Source: Sedimentibacter sp. (lineage in GTDB: Bacteria; Bacillota; Clostridia; Tissierellales; Sedimentibacteraceae). From it: a stretch of DNA of 64,000 bases. Each line of letters opens with the position of its first letter. Within the stretch, counting starts at the first letter, position 1. The translations under genes were made by a program, and so were the position numbers. Location: NCBI GenBank assembly GCA_018436705.1, contig JAHDLA010000011.1, forward strand, positions 237,390 through 301,389, read 5' to 3'. The notes beneath the pieces are model-generated. The model did not search any database. It had not been told where the DNA came from and saw only the letters and a list, made by a program, of their open reading frames with translations. Positions 9,702 to 16,794 of this stretch are shown one piece after another.

Positions 9702-11435
9702 TTATTGTAGCTTTCTGTACAACGTAGCAATTCCTATACCCAGGGCGTTGGCCGCCTCAATCTTGCCTTCCGTTGTATTTCCGTAATATTCTACTGCCTT
9801 TCTAATTTCTTCATGTTCCATTTCCTTTAAAGTTCTTATTTTATCTTTTTTTATACTTGCCTTGTAATCTGCATTCTTAATATTGATAGGAAGTGCACTG
9901 TCGTTTATGATACCTCTCTCCATCATATTTACCATAAATTCAACCGTATTTTCCAACTCCCTTACATTGCCGTACCATGGATATTCAATAAGTTTTTGCA
10001 TGGTTTTATCTTCAATTCTAACAAAATTCTTACCGAACATCTTTCTATAGTAATGTACAAAATGATAAATCAGATCTTTAATATCCTCTTTCCTTTCTCT
10101 AAGGGGAGGAATCTCTATAGGTATAACATTAAGCCTGTAATACAAATCTTCGCGAAATTTATTTTCCGTAATCATCTGTCTCAAATTCTTGTTTGTGGCA
10201 GCTATTATTCTCACATCAAGTGGAATGACCTGGTTTGAGCCTATTCTTATTACCTTTTTATCCTGAATAACTCTCAATAGTTTTGATTGAAGATAAATAG
10301 GCATATCACCTATTTCGTCTAAAAAAATCACACCGTGGTTTGCAAGCTCAAATTTTCCTATTTTTCCGTTAGGATCTGCTCCTGTAAATGCTCCCTTCAC
10401 ATAGCCAAACAGTTCACTTTCCAGCAGCGGCTCAGGTATTGCCGCACAGTTTATAGCCACAAACCTATTATTCCTTCTATCTGAATTCTGCCATATTGCC
10501 GTAGCTACTACTTCTTTTCCGCTCCCGCTTTCTCCTGTTATAAGAACTGTTGAAAATGAATTTGAAACTTTTATAATCTCTTCTTTAAGTTCAATGGTTT
10601 TTTTGCTGCTTCCTATAATTTTGTCCGTATTAAGAGCATTAACCGTTGAAGTCATAGCATATATATTCGACTGAATATCGTTTAAGTCTTTAAACAGCAT
10701 TACCTGCTTATACATAGGATTTTCAGAAACATCATATATGTCACCGATAACCGTATTTACATTTTCTCCTATCCTGACCCTGTATTCCTTACTGTTATTG
10801 ACAGTGTCTCCTGTTGCTTCTATAAAAATTTTTTCATTGTTTATTACTCGTGATATTCCCAGCTGCTTTTTAGCACTAAGATTTATAGTGTCCACATTTC
10901 CTTCATTGTTAATTATAATAGCCCCTTCGTCCATGCTTCGTGTTATCAGCTTAAGCATATTTATAATTGCTACTTTATTCTTTTCCTCTTCATATTCATA
11001 AGCTTTTGCAACAATGAAATCAGCAATCTGTGACAAAAAATCCAGGTAGCTGTCCAGATTGTCCACTATAAGCTTCTTTGATTCCAAACTTGCACAGGCC
11101 ATACCTATTACACCTATTATTTGTCCCTTCATATTTATAGGCATTGATATTTCAAATGCTTCGCCGCAGTCTTCCTTAAGACTACAATTTTTACATCTTT
11201 CATCTTTCCCGGGTTCAAGCACTATTTGTCTTTCACCGGTTGCTATAGCATTTTTATAGACATGAGAATTTTCAGATACGTCCGTATTTATTCCTTCACT
11301 GAATATACCTGTTCCCGCAACTCTTATTAACTTTGAGTTAACTACCTCTACATCAACCTTGGCAATTTCAGCCGTAATTTTCGCATACTTTTGGACCGTC
11401 TCAGCAATGTTAGACAAGTTATACATAAATTTCAC
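9702..11435 (-). CDS. sigma-54-dependent transcriptional activator (YgeV/PrdR type)
   Basis: 577 residues. Residues 1-150 form a sensor region with a cysteine pair set (CKNCSLKEDCG at about 80-90) like GAF-type domains; 160-270 resembles PAS. The AAA+ domain follows: Walker A GESGSGKE, the sigma-54-binding loop GAFTGA, Walker B IFLDEIGDM and the arginine-finger region. It ends with a Fis-type helix-turn-helix (EGKIEAANALGIGIATLYRKLQ region, last 22 residues). E. coli ygeV occupies the corresponding place in its purine gene cluster. It most likely activates the adjacent ygeX promoter in response to a purine or nitrogen signal. The gene has its own terminator and no sigma-54 site was seen in front of it. 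Confidence 0.9.
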   Translation of the reverse strand: MKFMYNLSNIAETVQKYAKITAEIAKVDVEVVNSKLIRVAGTGIFSEGINTDVSENSHVYKNAIATGERQIVLEPGKDERCKNCSLKEDCGEAFEISMPINMKGQIIGVIGMACASLESKKLIVDNLDSYLDFLSQIADFIVAKAYEYEEEKNKVAIINMLKLITRSMDEGAIIINNEGNVDTINLSAKKQLGISRVINNEKIFIEATGDTVNNSKEYRVRIGENVNTVIGDIYDVSENPMYKQVMLFKDLNDIQSNIYAMTSTVNALNTDKIIGSSKKTIELKEEIIKVSNSFSTVLITGESGSGKEVVATAIWQNSDRRNNRFVAINCAAIPEPLLESELFGYVKGAFTGADPNGKIGKFELANHGVIFLDEIGDMPIYLQSKLLRVIQDKKVIRIGSNQVIPLDVRIIAATNKNLRQMITENKFREDLYYRLNVIPIEIPPLRERKEDIKDLIYHFVHYYRKMFGKNFVRIEDKTMQKLIEYPWYGNVRELENTVEFMVNMMERGIINDSALPINIKNADYKASIKKDKIRTLKEMEHEEIRKAVEYYGNTTEGKIEAANALGIGIATLYRKLQ

Positions 11436-11522
11436 CCTAATAGTAATTTTGCTTTATATTATATCATATTTGTTTTTTAAAGAAAATATAAAATATTATG
11501 CCGATTCATATATTAGATTCAT

Positions 11523-11566
11523 AAAAAAAGAAGCATTTCAAAATTTCATCAATTCTGAAATGCTTC
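11523..11566 (-). terminator. original groL terminator, now separated from groL by the prophage
   Basis: A perfect 11-bp stem GAAGCATTTCA/TGAAATGCTTC (11530-11540 with 11556-11566) is followed on the minus strand by seven T (11523-11529). It lies 60 bp beyond the left core repeat, exactly where a terminator would stand after groL in a chromosome without the prophage. The rest of 11436-11625 holds nothing else recognised. Confidence 0.85.
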
Positions 11567-11625
11567 TAAATATTATTAAATTAAATTTTTATATAATTGT
11601 TGGTTCTCAGTGGTTTGGACACTTA

Positions 11626-11643
11626 TTACATCATGCCGCCCAT
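11626..11643. repeat. left attachment core (attL)
   Basis: TTACATCATGCCGCCCAT, identical to 48071-48088. The bases on either side differ between the copies, so the shared core is 18 bp. On the minus strand it reads as the last codons of GroEL (MGGMM and stop). Confidence 0.92.
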
Positions 11644-11748
11644 GATAAAGTTTGATTACTCGAGTTAATCCTAGTGTAATAAAGTGCGTAATTTAGCCAT
11701 TTATTACTTATCAACATAACTTAAAATAACTTGTGTTAACAGCAATGC

Positions 11749-11766
11749 GTTAGCAAAATGTTAGCA
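11749..11766. repeat. integrase arm-type site, left
   Basis: GTTAGCAAAATGTTAGCA, two TTAGCA units 11 bp apart, is found again identically at 48000-48017. It lies 106 bp inside the left core. The position at both prophage ends next to the core is what is expected of tyrosine-integrase arm-binding sites. The rest of 11644-11875 holds a 10-bp stem-loop at 11774-11800 (no T run) and no gene. Confidence 0.8.
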
Positions 11767-11875
11767 TGTTTGCAGAAGAGCTGCATAAGACAGCTCTTCT
11801 AATATTAAATAGGTTTTGGCAGCTCTGTTATAAATTTCTCATAAGACGTTTTAATTAAATTGCTCTTTTATTTCC

Positions 11876-13015
11876 TTACGGCTTGCATCTTCCGCAAGGA
11901 TCATATCCTGCACTTATGGCTTCTTCCCTGCTATTAAAAAGCACCTTGTTATTTTCGTTCATATCTTCTACTGAGCTGCAGCTTGGACTGTGAAATTTAT
12001 GAGAGTTACTGTTACCTATATAACTTGCATTTTCATTTGCTGTTGGCGTTGTATTTATCGGCTCTTCTTTTGCTGGCTCCGGTATATTAGTAGTGGCCGC
12101 TTTATCAATCGTAATATTAGAGCCGTCCGACTTTGCCACAATAGAGCCTTGCTCATCCGTCCTGTATATCTTCGCACCTGCAGCAATAAGTCTGTTCAAA
12201 GCCTTGTCGTGTGGATGACCGTATGTATTGCCCTCACCAACGCTGATAATTGCATATTCCGGAGTTACTTCATCTAGAAAGACTTGAGACGTACTAGTCT
12301 CTCCCCCATGATGGCCTACCTTCAGTAAATCTACATCCAAGTCGTATCCGGCACGAACCATTTCTAGCTCTGACACACTTTCCGCATCCCCGGTGAACAT
12401 AAATGACGTATCGCCATAAACCAACTTAGCTACAAGAGAAAATTCATTCATTTCTGAATACCACATTGAGCTAGGCGCCAATACCTCAAAATCTATATTA
12501 TCTGTGTCAATTACGCTCGTTCCGGCTTTGGCTTTAATCAGTTCCGCATTTTCTTCCTCAATAGATTCCATTGTGTCCCTGTATATCTTCGTATCTGCCG
12601 TTGTACCAGGTATATATACTTTTTCTACGTCAAACTCCTCTAGCACGTCCGGCGCTGATCCGATGTGGTCCTCATGAAAGTGCGTAAGTATAAAATGCTC
12701 AATATCATCAATTCCTAAACTATCTATATAGTTTATGATGGTATCGGCATCATCCCGGTTGCCGGCATCTATTAGAATTTCATTGTCTCCTGGCAGGTCA
12801 ATTAAAATGCAATCTGCTTGCCCTACGTCAATGAAGTGTATCATTGCTTCATCAAGTTCTGTACCTTTTAGTTCTATATCGTTTGGTTCAATATCTTTTG
12901 GTTCAGTATCTGTCACTATAGTAGCAATCTGTGCTGTGTTTTCCGGTGCTGCACAGGCTACAGAAGATAATATAAGTATAAGAATAAGTATATAACTTAA
13001 TAACTTCTTTTTCAT
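11876..13015 (-). CDS. MBL-fold (ComEC C-terminal-like) lipoprotein with Ada-type zinc tail
   Basis: 379 residues. The N-terminus MKKKLLSYILILILIL...SVAC is a lipoprotein signal with cysteine at 21, so the protein is likely exported and membrane-anchored. Residues 55-310 are a metallo-beta-lactamase fold: THFHEDHIGS carries HxHxDH, FTGDAE and GHHGG give further metal ligands. This matches the stand-alone ComEC/Rec2-like hydrolase domain, which is thought to act on DNA or other phosphoesters. The C-terminus (about 340-379) has HSPSC and CGRC, an Ada-like metal-binding tail found on secreted nucleases. It lies inside the prophage next to attL with its own promoter, so it is a lysogenic-conversion gene. 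Substrate unknown. Confidence 0.82.
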   Translation of the reverse strand: MKKKLLSYILILILILSSVACAAPENTAQIATIVTDTEPKDIEPNDIELKGTELDEAMIHFIDVGQADCILIDLPGDNEILIDAGNRDDADTIINYIDSLGIDDIEHFILTHFHEDHIGSAPDVLEEFDVEKVYIPGTTADTKIYRDTMESIEEENAELIKAKAGTSVIDTDNIDFEVLAPSSMWYSEMNEFSLVAKLVYGDTSFMFTGDAESVSELEMVRAGYDLDVDLLKVGHHGGETSTSQVFLDEVTPEYAIISVGEGNTYGHPHDKALNRLIAAGAKIYRTDEQGSIVAKSDGSNITIDKAATTNIPEPAKEEPINTTPTANENASYIGNSNSHKFHSPSCSSVEDMNENNKVLFNSREEAISAGYDPCGRCKP

Positions 13016-13048
13016 TTAGAAATACCCTCCAAATATTAAATTTACTAT

Positions 13049-13077
13049 ATTATATACTATTATTCCAATTCTTTCAA
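13049..13077 (-). promoter_or_regulatory. sigma-A promoter of the MBL lipoprotein gene
   Basis: TTGAAA (13072-13077), spacer of 17, TATAAT (13049-13054) on the minus strand, 34 bp before the start codon, with GGAGGG as ribosome site. A near-consensus promoter of its own supports expression in the lysogen. Confidence 0.75.
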
Positions 13078-13092
13078 TTTTAATAAAAAGGA

Positions 13093-13139
13093 TTGATTTT
13101 TGATGTTTAAATGATACAATTTATACGAACACTTGTTCG
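13093..13139 (+). promoter_or_regulatory. SOS promoter with Bacillus-type LexA box
   Basis: TTGATT (13093-13098), spacer of 16 and TACAAT (13115-13120) form a promoter. CGAAC-ACTT-GTTCG at 13126-13139 is an exact match to the Gram-positive LexA operator CGAAC-N4-GTTCG, placed over the expected start of transcription. This would keep the downstream small gene silent until DNA damage. Confidence 0.85.
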
Positions 13140-13152
13140 AAAGGATGGTATC

Positions 13153-13392
13153 ATGAAAATTATTAATAAACCAATCAAAGTAATGGCTATATTCAACGCA
13201 GACGGCAAGATCGAACCAGTAAAATTTTGGTATGAAGATATGACGATCAGAGTTGAAAAAGTAATGAAAACATATATAGAGAAGCTTTACGGAAAAACAA
13301 ATATAATTTTCGTATGTCTGCACAATGGGAAAGATATTTACGAGCTTAAATATGAGGTAGATAGTAATACCTGGTATATGCACAAAAAATAA
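13153..13392 (+). CDS. small LexA-controlled prophage protein, unknown function
   Basis: 79 residues from ATG 13153, 8 bp after AAGGATGG; an in-frame start at 13111 would lie upstream of the LexA box and is rejected. The protein begins MKIINKPIKVMAIFNADGKI and ends with YELKYEVDSNTWYMHKK, soluble, mixed alpha-beta, no signal or membrane segment. I do not recognise a named domain. Similar small proteins are found beside SOS-induced DNA polymerase genes in Firmicutes, but none is present here. It is the only plus-strand gene in the left 33 kb of the prophage and is divergent from the MBL lipoprotein gene. Confidence 0.75.
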   Translation: MKIINKPIKVMAIFNADGKIEPVKFWYEDMTIRVEKVMKTYIEKLYGKTNIIFVCLHNGKDIYELKYEVDSNTWYMHKK

Positions 13393-13397
13393 AAAAA

Positions 13398-13419
13398 GCC
13401 CGGATTTTTAGTCCTGGCT
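13398..13419 (-). terminator. terminator of the XRE gene
   Basis: Stem AGCCAGGA/TCCGGGCT with one mismatch followed by seven T on the minus strand, 8 bp after the stop of the XRE gene. Confidence 0.65.
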
Positions 13420-13426
13420 AATTAAA

Positions 13427-13606
13427 TCATCCATGGCACAATTCATCGAGCGTTACCTTTAAAGCATCCGCAAGTTTGATGGCAGTTGATACACGGCAAT
13501 CTCCTCGCGATTCTATATCTTGAATAGTTCTTCGTGGTACTCCAGATATTTTAGAGAGCGCAGGTACAGATAGCCCTTGCTGTTCTCGAATTTTTTTAAG
13601 ATTCAT
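13427..13606 (-). CDS. small XRE-family helix-turn-helix regulator
   Basis: 59 residues from ATG 13606 with AGGAGAATAG upstream. It is a single Cro/C1-type helix-turn-helix: MNLKKIREQQGLSVPALSK begins helix 1, the recognition helix is near GVPRRTIQDIE, and it ends in VTLDELCHG. It follows the broken ADP-ribosyltransferase-like gene (13655-14180) in the same direction after 48 bp, so it probably belongs to the same transcript and could bind the palindrome in that promoter. Such short XRE proteins act as autoregulators or antitoxins; which applies here is not known. Confidence 0.85.
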   Translation of the reverse strand: MNLKKIREQQGLSVPALSKISGVPRRTIQDIESRGDCRVSTAIKLADALKVTLDELCHG

Positions 13607-13654
13607 ATTTCTATTCTCCTATTTTATTTGCGCTGATACCCGGCGAATACTAAA

Positions 13655-14180
13655 CTATTTTGATATTTCATATCCCGCAATTCTTTTGTTTTGCTGATAT
13701 TTCCATTCAGAATTTTTGATTTCAAATTCGTTTAATTTCAAAGATATTTCGGAAAATTCTTTTGCATATGAATGTTTTTTTAAAACTATATCAGGATATT
13801 CATTTTGACGTTTAGTAGATTTATATAAAGTTTCACCATTACGGATAGTACCAAGATAAAATATATCGCAATTTTCTACGGATATTTCTATTCTAACTTC
13901 ATCATCACCGTACCATGTTGCCGGAGTATCCTTTTTTTAATATTGCCATATATGTATAACCTGAAATACCAAGACCATTCTTGTAGGCCCAGTTTTCAGG
14001 AGTAAAACAAGTTGTCATAGGAGCAAATCCGTTTAATTTCCAATACGAGCCGTGAAATAGCCTTGTGCCTGCAGGAAGTATGGTTTCATTTGTTGCTTCT
14101 TCCGAATATCCGAAATCACGTACTAGGTATTCTTTTGATTCTATCCAAGGCATTTTTTGGCCTTTTTTTATATAGCTCAT
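13655..14180 (-). pseudogene. ADP-ribosyltransferase-like prophage gene with a one-base frameshift
   Basis: From ATG 14180 (GGAGAA ribosome site) the frame runs 91 residues and stops at 13905. Adding or removing one base in a run of seven A (minus strand, 13921-13927) restores a frame that continues to a stop at 13655, for about 174 residues in all. The N-terminal part has LPAGTRLFHGSYWKLNGF and TTCFTPENWAY, which resembles the HG-containing NAD-binding motif of ADP-ribosyltransferase-like toxins. The restored C-terminal part reads WYGDDEVRIEISVENCDIFYL and ends KRIAGYEISK. The shift may be a real mutation, a phase-variable homopolymer, or an assembly error. The ART assignment is tentative. 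Confidence 0.6.
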
Positions 14181-14211
14181 TTAAATTTTCTCCTTTTTTA
14201 TTTTATAATTC

Positions 14212-14240
14212 ATTATAGCACGTATATACGTGCTTGTCAA
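14212..14240 (-). promoter_or_regulatory. consensus promoter with an 18-bp palindromic operator in its spacer
   Basis: TTGACA (14235-14240), 17 bp, TATAAT (14212-14217) on the minus strand: a perfect sigma-A consensus. The spacer is filled by the perfect palindrome AGCACGTATATACGTGCT (14217-14234). A dimeric repressor bound there would block RNA polymerase. It drives the 13655-14180 gene and probably the XRE gene. Confidence 0.85.
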
Positions 14241-14270
14241 GAGCTTTATTAAATATTTTTTCAAAAAATA

Positions 14271-14296
14271 AAAAAAGCCCGGGCACTGCGCCCGGG
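14271..14296 (-). terminator. terminator of the late/lysis transcript
   Basis: GC-rich 7-bp stem CCCGGGC/GCCCGGG (14278-14284 with 14290-14296) followed by a T-rich run on the minus strand, directly after the endolysin stop codon. Confidence 0.9.
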
Positions 14297-14300
14297 TAAA

Positions 14301-15023
14301 TTATTTAACTATTCTGCTTAAAAGCTCATTATTGAGCCACGCCAACTCATCTATGGTAATTTTTCTAGCTTTGATTTTTTTCTCCCACTCATCTCCGGAT
14401 ATGTACCCTTTAGACTTAAACAGCTGCACATTCTCAAGAAGCATATTCCATTGCCAGTCTTCCTGCAGCACAAGAGATCTGCTCATATCGTCAACCTCCT
14501 CTATATATTCAATCCAATTGTCCTTAAACCAGTTTGTGAACTTGCTTCCGCTTGTAATTACACCGTTTTTCACAGTGCCTTTTCGCATACCAGTAGGGCA
14601 GCCGGCACACTCTATGAATTCACCATTGCCAATATATATGCCGACGTGCCCCTTCATCCAAAGTATCACTCCAGGAACCTCCGGGAGCGTAGACAATGGA
14701 CCTTTGTCGGAAGCATTTATATATGCTCCTTCCTGGTTCCGATCCATAAGGCTGTTATATCTTGGGCTTGAATTTTCGCCAGTCCACCAGACATAAGCCT
14801 TTACTAGACCGTAACAATCCGAAACCCTGCTGCCAATGAAATTCTTGATGTATCTATCTCTCCAATATGTATTATACTCTCCAACTCCGCCGCCTTGGGA
14901 ACATTTCTGATTCAAGAGAGTTTCTGATAGGATATTCCCAAAAGTACCGTTCACGTAACCCCAGTTTTCTTGCAGAGCTTTTTGAGCCAGTTCTACAAGG
15001 CCTATATTCGTAAATTTAGACAT
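14301..15023 (-). CDS. endolysin, NlpC/P60-type peptidase
   Basis: 240 residues. The catalytic cysteine is in GSRVSDCYGLVKAYVWW at about residue 69 and the histidine in LWMKGHVGIYIGNGEF at about residue 126, the NlpC/P60 papain-like pattern that cuts peptide bonds in peptidoglycan. The last 60 residues (from MSRSLVLQEDWQW) form a short helical segment that may bind the wall. No signal peptide, consistent with holin-dependent release. Its start overlaps the stop of the upstream holin by one base, so the three lysis genes are translationally coupled. Confidence 0.88.
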   Translation of the reverse strand: MSKFTNIGLVELAQKALQENWGYVNGTFGNILSETLLNQKCSQGGGVGEYNTYWRDRYIKNFIGSRVSDCYGLVKAYVWWTGENSSPRYNSLMDRNQEGAYINASDKGPLSTLPEVPGVILWMKGHVGIYIGNGEFIECAGCPTGMRKGTVKNGVITSGSKFTNWFKDNWIEYIEEVDDMSRSLVLQEDWQWNMLLENVQLFKSKGYISGDEWEKKIKARKITIDELAWLNNELLSRIVK

Positions 15024-15427
15024 TATTCGTTCCCTTCTTCACTTTTATCGTACAAAAGTATCGTTCCGCTATTAATCGCCGTTCCTGCCTGCAAAGACAA
15101 ATCTTTTTCTAATAGATTGTTTGCTTTATTTATTTCGTAAACAGCTGCTTCTATAAGCGCATCTAATTCCTGGTCTGTGATTGTAATTCCTTTACCCTTT
15201 AAAAATGTAATAACATGGTCTTTTTTTGGAACTGTAAGAATACCGGCCTTTTGCATTTGTTCAGCTGCAGCTACTGCGACTTTTACCCACTTAACAATTT
15301 CGTTCCATTGCTCTGCTGATATTTTAACCTTCAGAACCGGAATTACATAGTAGGTTATTATCGCCATTATCAAAGTTATAAAAGCTGTTAAAATAGGTAC
15401 TAAATCAATATTGTTCATCATCTTCAT
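15023..15427 (-). CDS. LLH-family phage holin
   Basis: 134 residues with one N-terminal membrane segment (about residues 8-28, VPILTAFITLIMAIITYYVI) followed by a charged amphipathic helical region (AEQWNEIVKWVKVAVAAAEQMQ) and a ITDQELDALIEAAVYEINK tail. This pattern is that of LLH holins, which form membrane lesions at lysis. It overlaps the upstream holin gene by 23 bp and the endolysin by 1 bp. Confidence 0.82.
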   Translation of the reverse strand: MKMMNNIDLVPILTAFITLIMAIITYYVIPVLKVKISAEQWNEIVKWVKVAVAAAEQMQKAGILTVPKKDHVITFLKGKGITITDQELDALIEAAVYEINKANNLLEKDLSLQAGTAINSGTILLYDKSEEGNE

Positions 15428-15908
15428 TTACTCCTTCATCTTCTAATATTTTTTTTTGTTTCTTTGACACTACTGCTAGGAACCAACCAACATCTCCTCC
15501 AGCATCACGCAAGTTCTCGCCTATACTTTGGCATTCCCTGAAGAATAACATTGAATATATAATCGTAGATATAATGCTACTTATAGCCGAAATAGGCGTT
15601 ATTCTATAGCTAATTCCAGCCATTATGAAAAATGTAAAGTAAACAATAATCTTCCTTGAAGTTCCTCTCCACAAGCTTTCACTGCTTATTTTTTTATTTT
15701 TAAAAGCTTTGAAAAGTCCTCCCTCTTGGATTGAGATAGCATAATATTTTGTACCAATGTCAACCAACATAAGAATCAATACGCCTGTAGCAGCCGCCCA
15801 AAATGCTTGTGTTGGAAAAAGTATATAAAAAATAGCCCCCAGGGCTACCGACAAAATAGGATTCGTTTCCTGTATTGACTTAATGTAATTCATTATATCC
15901 GCATACAT
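15405..15908 (-). CDS. phage holin family protein (toxin secretion/lysis holin type)
   Basis: 167 residues with about four hydrophobic segments (near 18-37, 38-52, 85-102 and 106-122) and a charged C-terminus. The layout, with the segments broken by a basic loop (FKNKKISSESLWRG) and ending in a helix (FLAVVSKKQKKI), fits the Holin_4 family. Two different holins in tandem suggests timing control by a holin-antiholin pair or redundancy. Ribosome site GAGGTG at 15911-15916. Confidence 0.8.
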   Translation of the reverse strand: MYADIMNYIKSIQETNPILSVALGAIFYILFPTQAFWAAATGVLILMLVDIGTKYYAISIQEGGLFKAFKNKKISSESLWRGTSRKIIVYFTFFIMAGISYRITPISAISSIISTIIYSMLFFRECQSIGENLRDAGGDVGWFLAVVSKKQKKILEDEGVNEDDEQY

Positions 15909-15923
15909 ATTTCACCTCGTTTC

Positions 15924-16219
15924 AGGTTTGAATAAACCTGTTTTTTTATATCCTTTTTAGTGCAAAAAATAAAACCTAAATCTGCAAGGTTCTTTTTGAT
16001 ACTAAAAAGGATATTAGTTTAGCCGTAATATTAAAAAAATACTTAATTAACATTGTTGAAATTTCAGCATTTTGCAGTTGTGTTTAAGTTCACTCCCAAG
16101 GTTGCGACTTTGTAACCTAATTGTTAACCTATACGTAACTTAAACCGTAGCCTATACGTAACCTTGGGAGCAAACCTATACGTAGCTATGGGAGCTAACC
16201 GTGAGAGTTAACCTATAGG
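15924..16219. repeat. non-coding gap with clustered repeats
   Basis: No gene is supported in 15909-16230. A stem-loop CAGGTTT/AAACCTG (15923-15940) is followed by seven T on the plus strand. A 14-bp inverted repeat ATATCCTTTTTAGT lies at 15948-15961 and, inverted, at 16001-16014. CCTATACGTA is repeated at 16128, 16151 and 16175 (23-24 bp apart) with a degenerate copy near 16211. CTCCCAAGGTT at 16093-16103 is inverted at 16160-16170. All frames through the repeats have stops. Confidence 0.75.
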
Positions 16220-16230
16220 CATTCAATATT

Positions 16231-16554
16231 TCACTTTTTATTATTTATTACCTTATCTAAAAGTTTATTGCTCATTTTTCTAAATTTTTGATATTCAGAA
16301 TTTTCAGGATCATCATTGCCAATGTATTTTTTTGGAGATGTATTCAATGCTGCTTTAGCCATGTTGAATGAATTATCGGCTTTTAGCTTTCTTGCAAATT
16401 CTGGACTTCTTGGTTCAGCTAATAGCTCATTTCTTAAATTCCTATGGTCCATATTGAACATGAAATTATACACTAATAAAGCATACCTTATTTCTTCATA
16501 GTCTGGTTTTTTATTATCTTTTACATCTTCAATTATCTCATATAATGTTCTCAT
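16231..16554 (-). CDS. hypothetical phage protein
   Basis: 107 residues, charged and mostly helical, starting MRTLYEIIEDVKDNKKPDYE and ending KLLDKVINNKK; motif NMDHRNLRNELLAEP in the middle. No membrane segment or metal motif. It lies between the tail-fibre genes and the lysis genes, where small tail-associated or host-modifying proteins are common. Function unknown. Confidence 0.6.
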   Translation of the reverse strand: MRTLYEIIEDVKDNKKPDYEEIRYALLVYNFMFNMDHRNLRNELLAEPRSPEFARKLKADNSFNMAKAALNTSPKKYIGNDDPENSEYQKFRKMSNKLLDKVINNKK

Positions 16555-16594
16555 GCTTCACCTCATTTATGGCACGAAATTTTTCTTTTGTTTC

Positions 16595-16777
16595 CTAACT
16601 CTCAACAGGTTCTTCTACAACTTCTTCAGGAGGATACATCAAAGTATACAGCTCGTCCCCCTGTTCCTGCGTAAATGTGCTTTTAACTATATGAAAATCA
16701 ATCATAATACCAAGTGTGTTAAAATCAATACTCTTATCCTGTATTGCTTGCTTGTAGCTTTCAAATCGATTAAACAT
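16595..16777 (-). CDS. small tail-region protein (XkdX-like position)
   Basis: 60 residues: MFNRFESYKQAIQDKSIDF to an acidic end EEVVEEPVES, with STFTQEQGDELYTLMYP in the centre. The F-T-x-E-Q-x-x-E-L pattern recalls short tail proteins that follow fibre genes in Firmicute phages (XkdX or its neighbours). GGAAGGAGA ribosome site. Unknown role. Confidence 0.6.
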   Translation of the reverse strand: MFNRFESYKQAIQDKSIDFNTLGIMIDFHIVKSTFTQEQGDELYTLMYPPEEVVEEPVES

Positions 16778-16794
16778 ATATATACATCTCCTTC

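Noticed and set aside
11774..11800. Stem-loop AGAAGAGCTG/CAGCTCTTCT near attL as a terminator
   Set aside because: No T run on either strand; kept only as a possible structural element.
13060..13383. Minus-strand 107-codon frame opposite the LexA-controlled gene
   Set aside because: It lies wholly over the promoter and gene 13153-13392, has no ribosome site, and has a low-complexity aromatic make-up typical of antisense AT-rich DNA.
15924..15947. Plus-strand terminator at 15923-15947 as evidence of a plus-strand gene
   Set aside because: No plus-strand frame or promoter is present upstream; it may be a chance or minus-strand leader structure.
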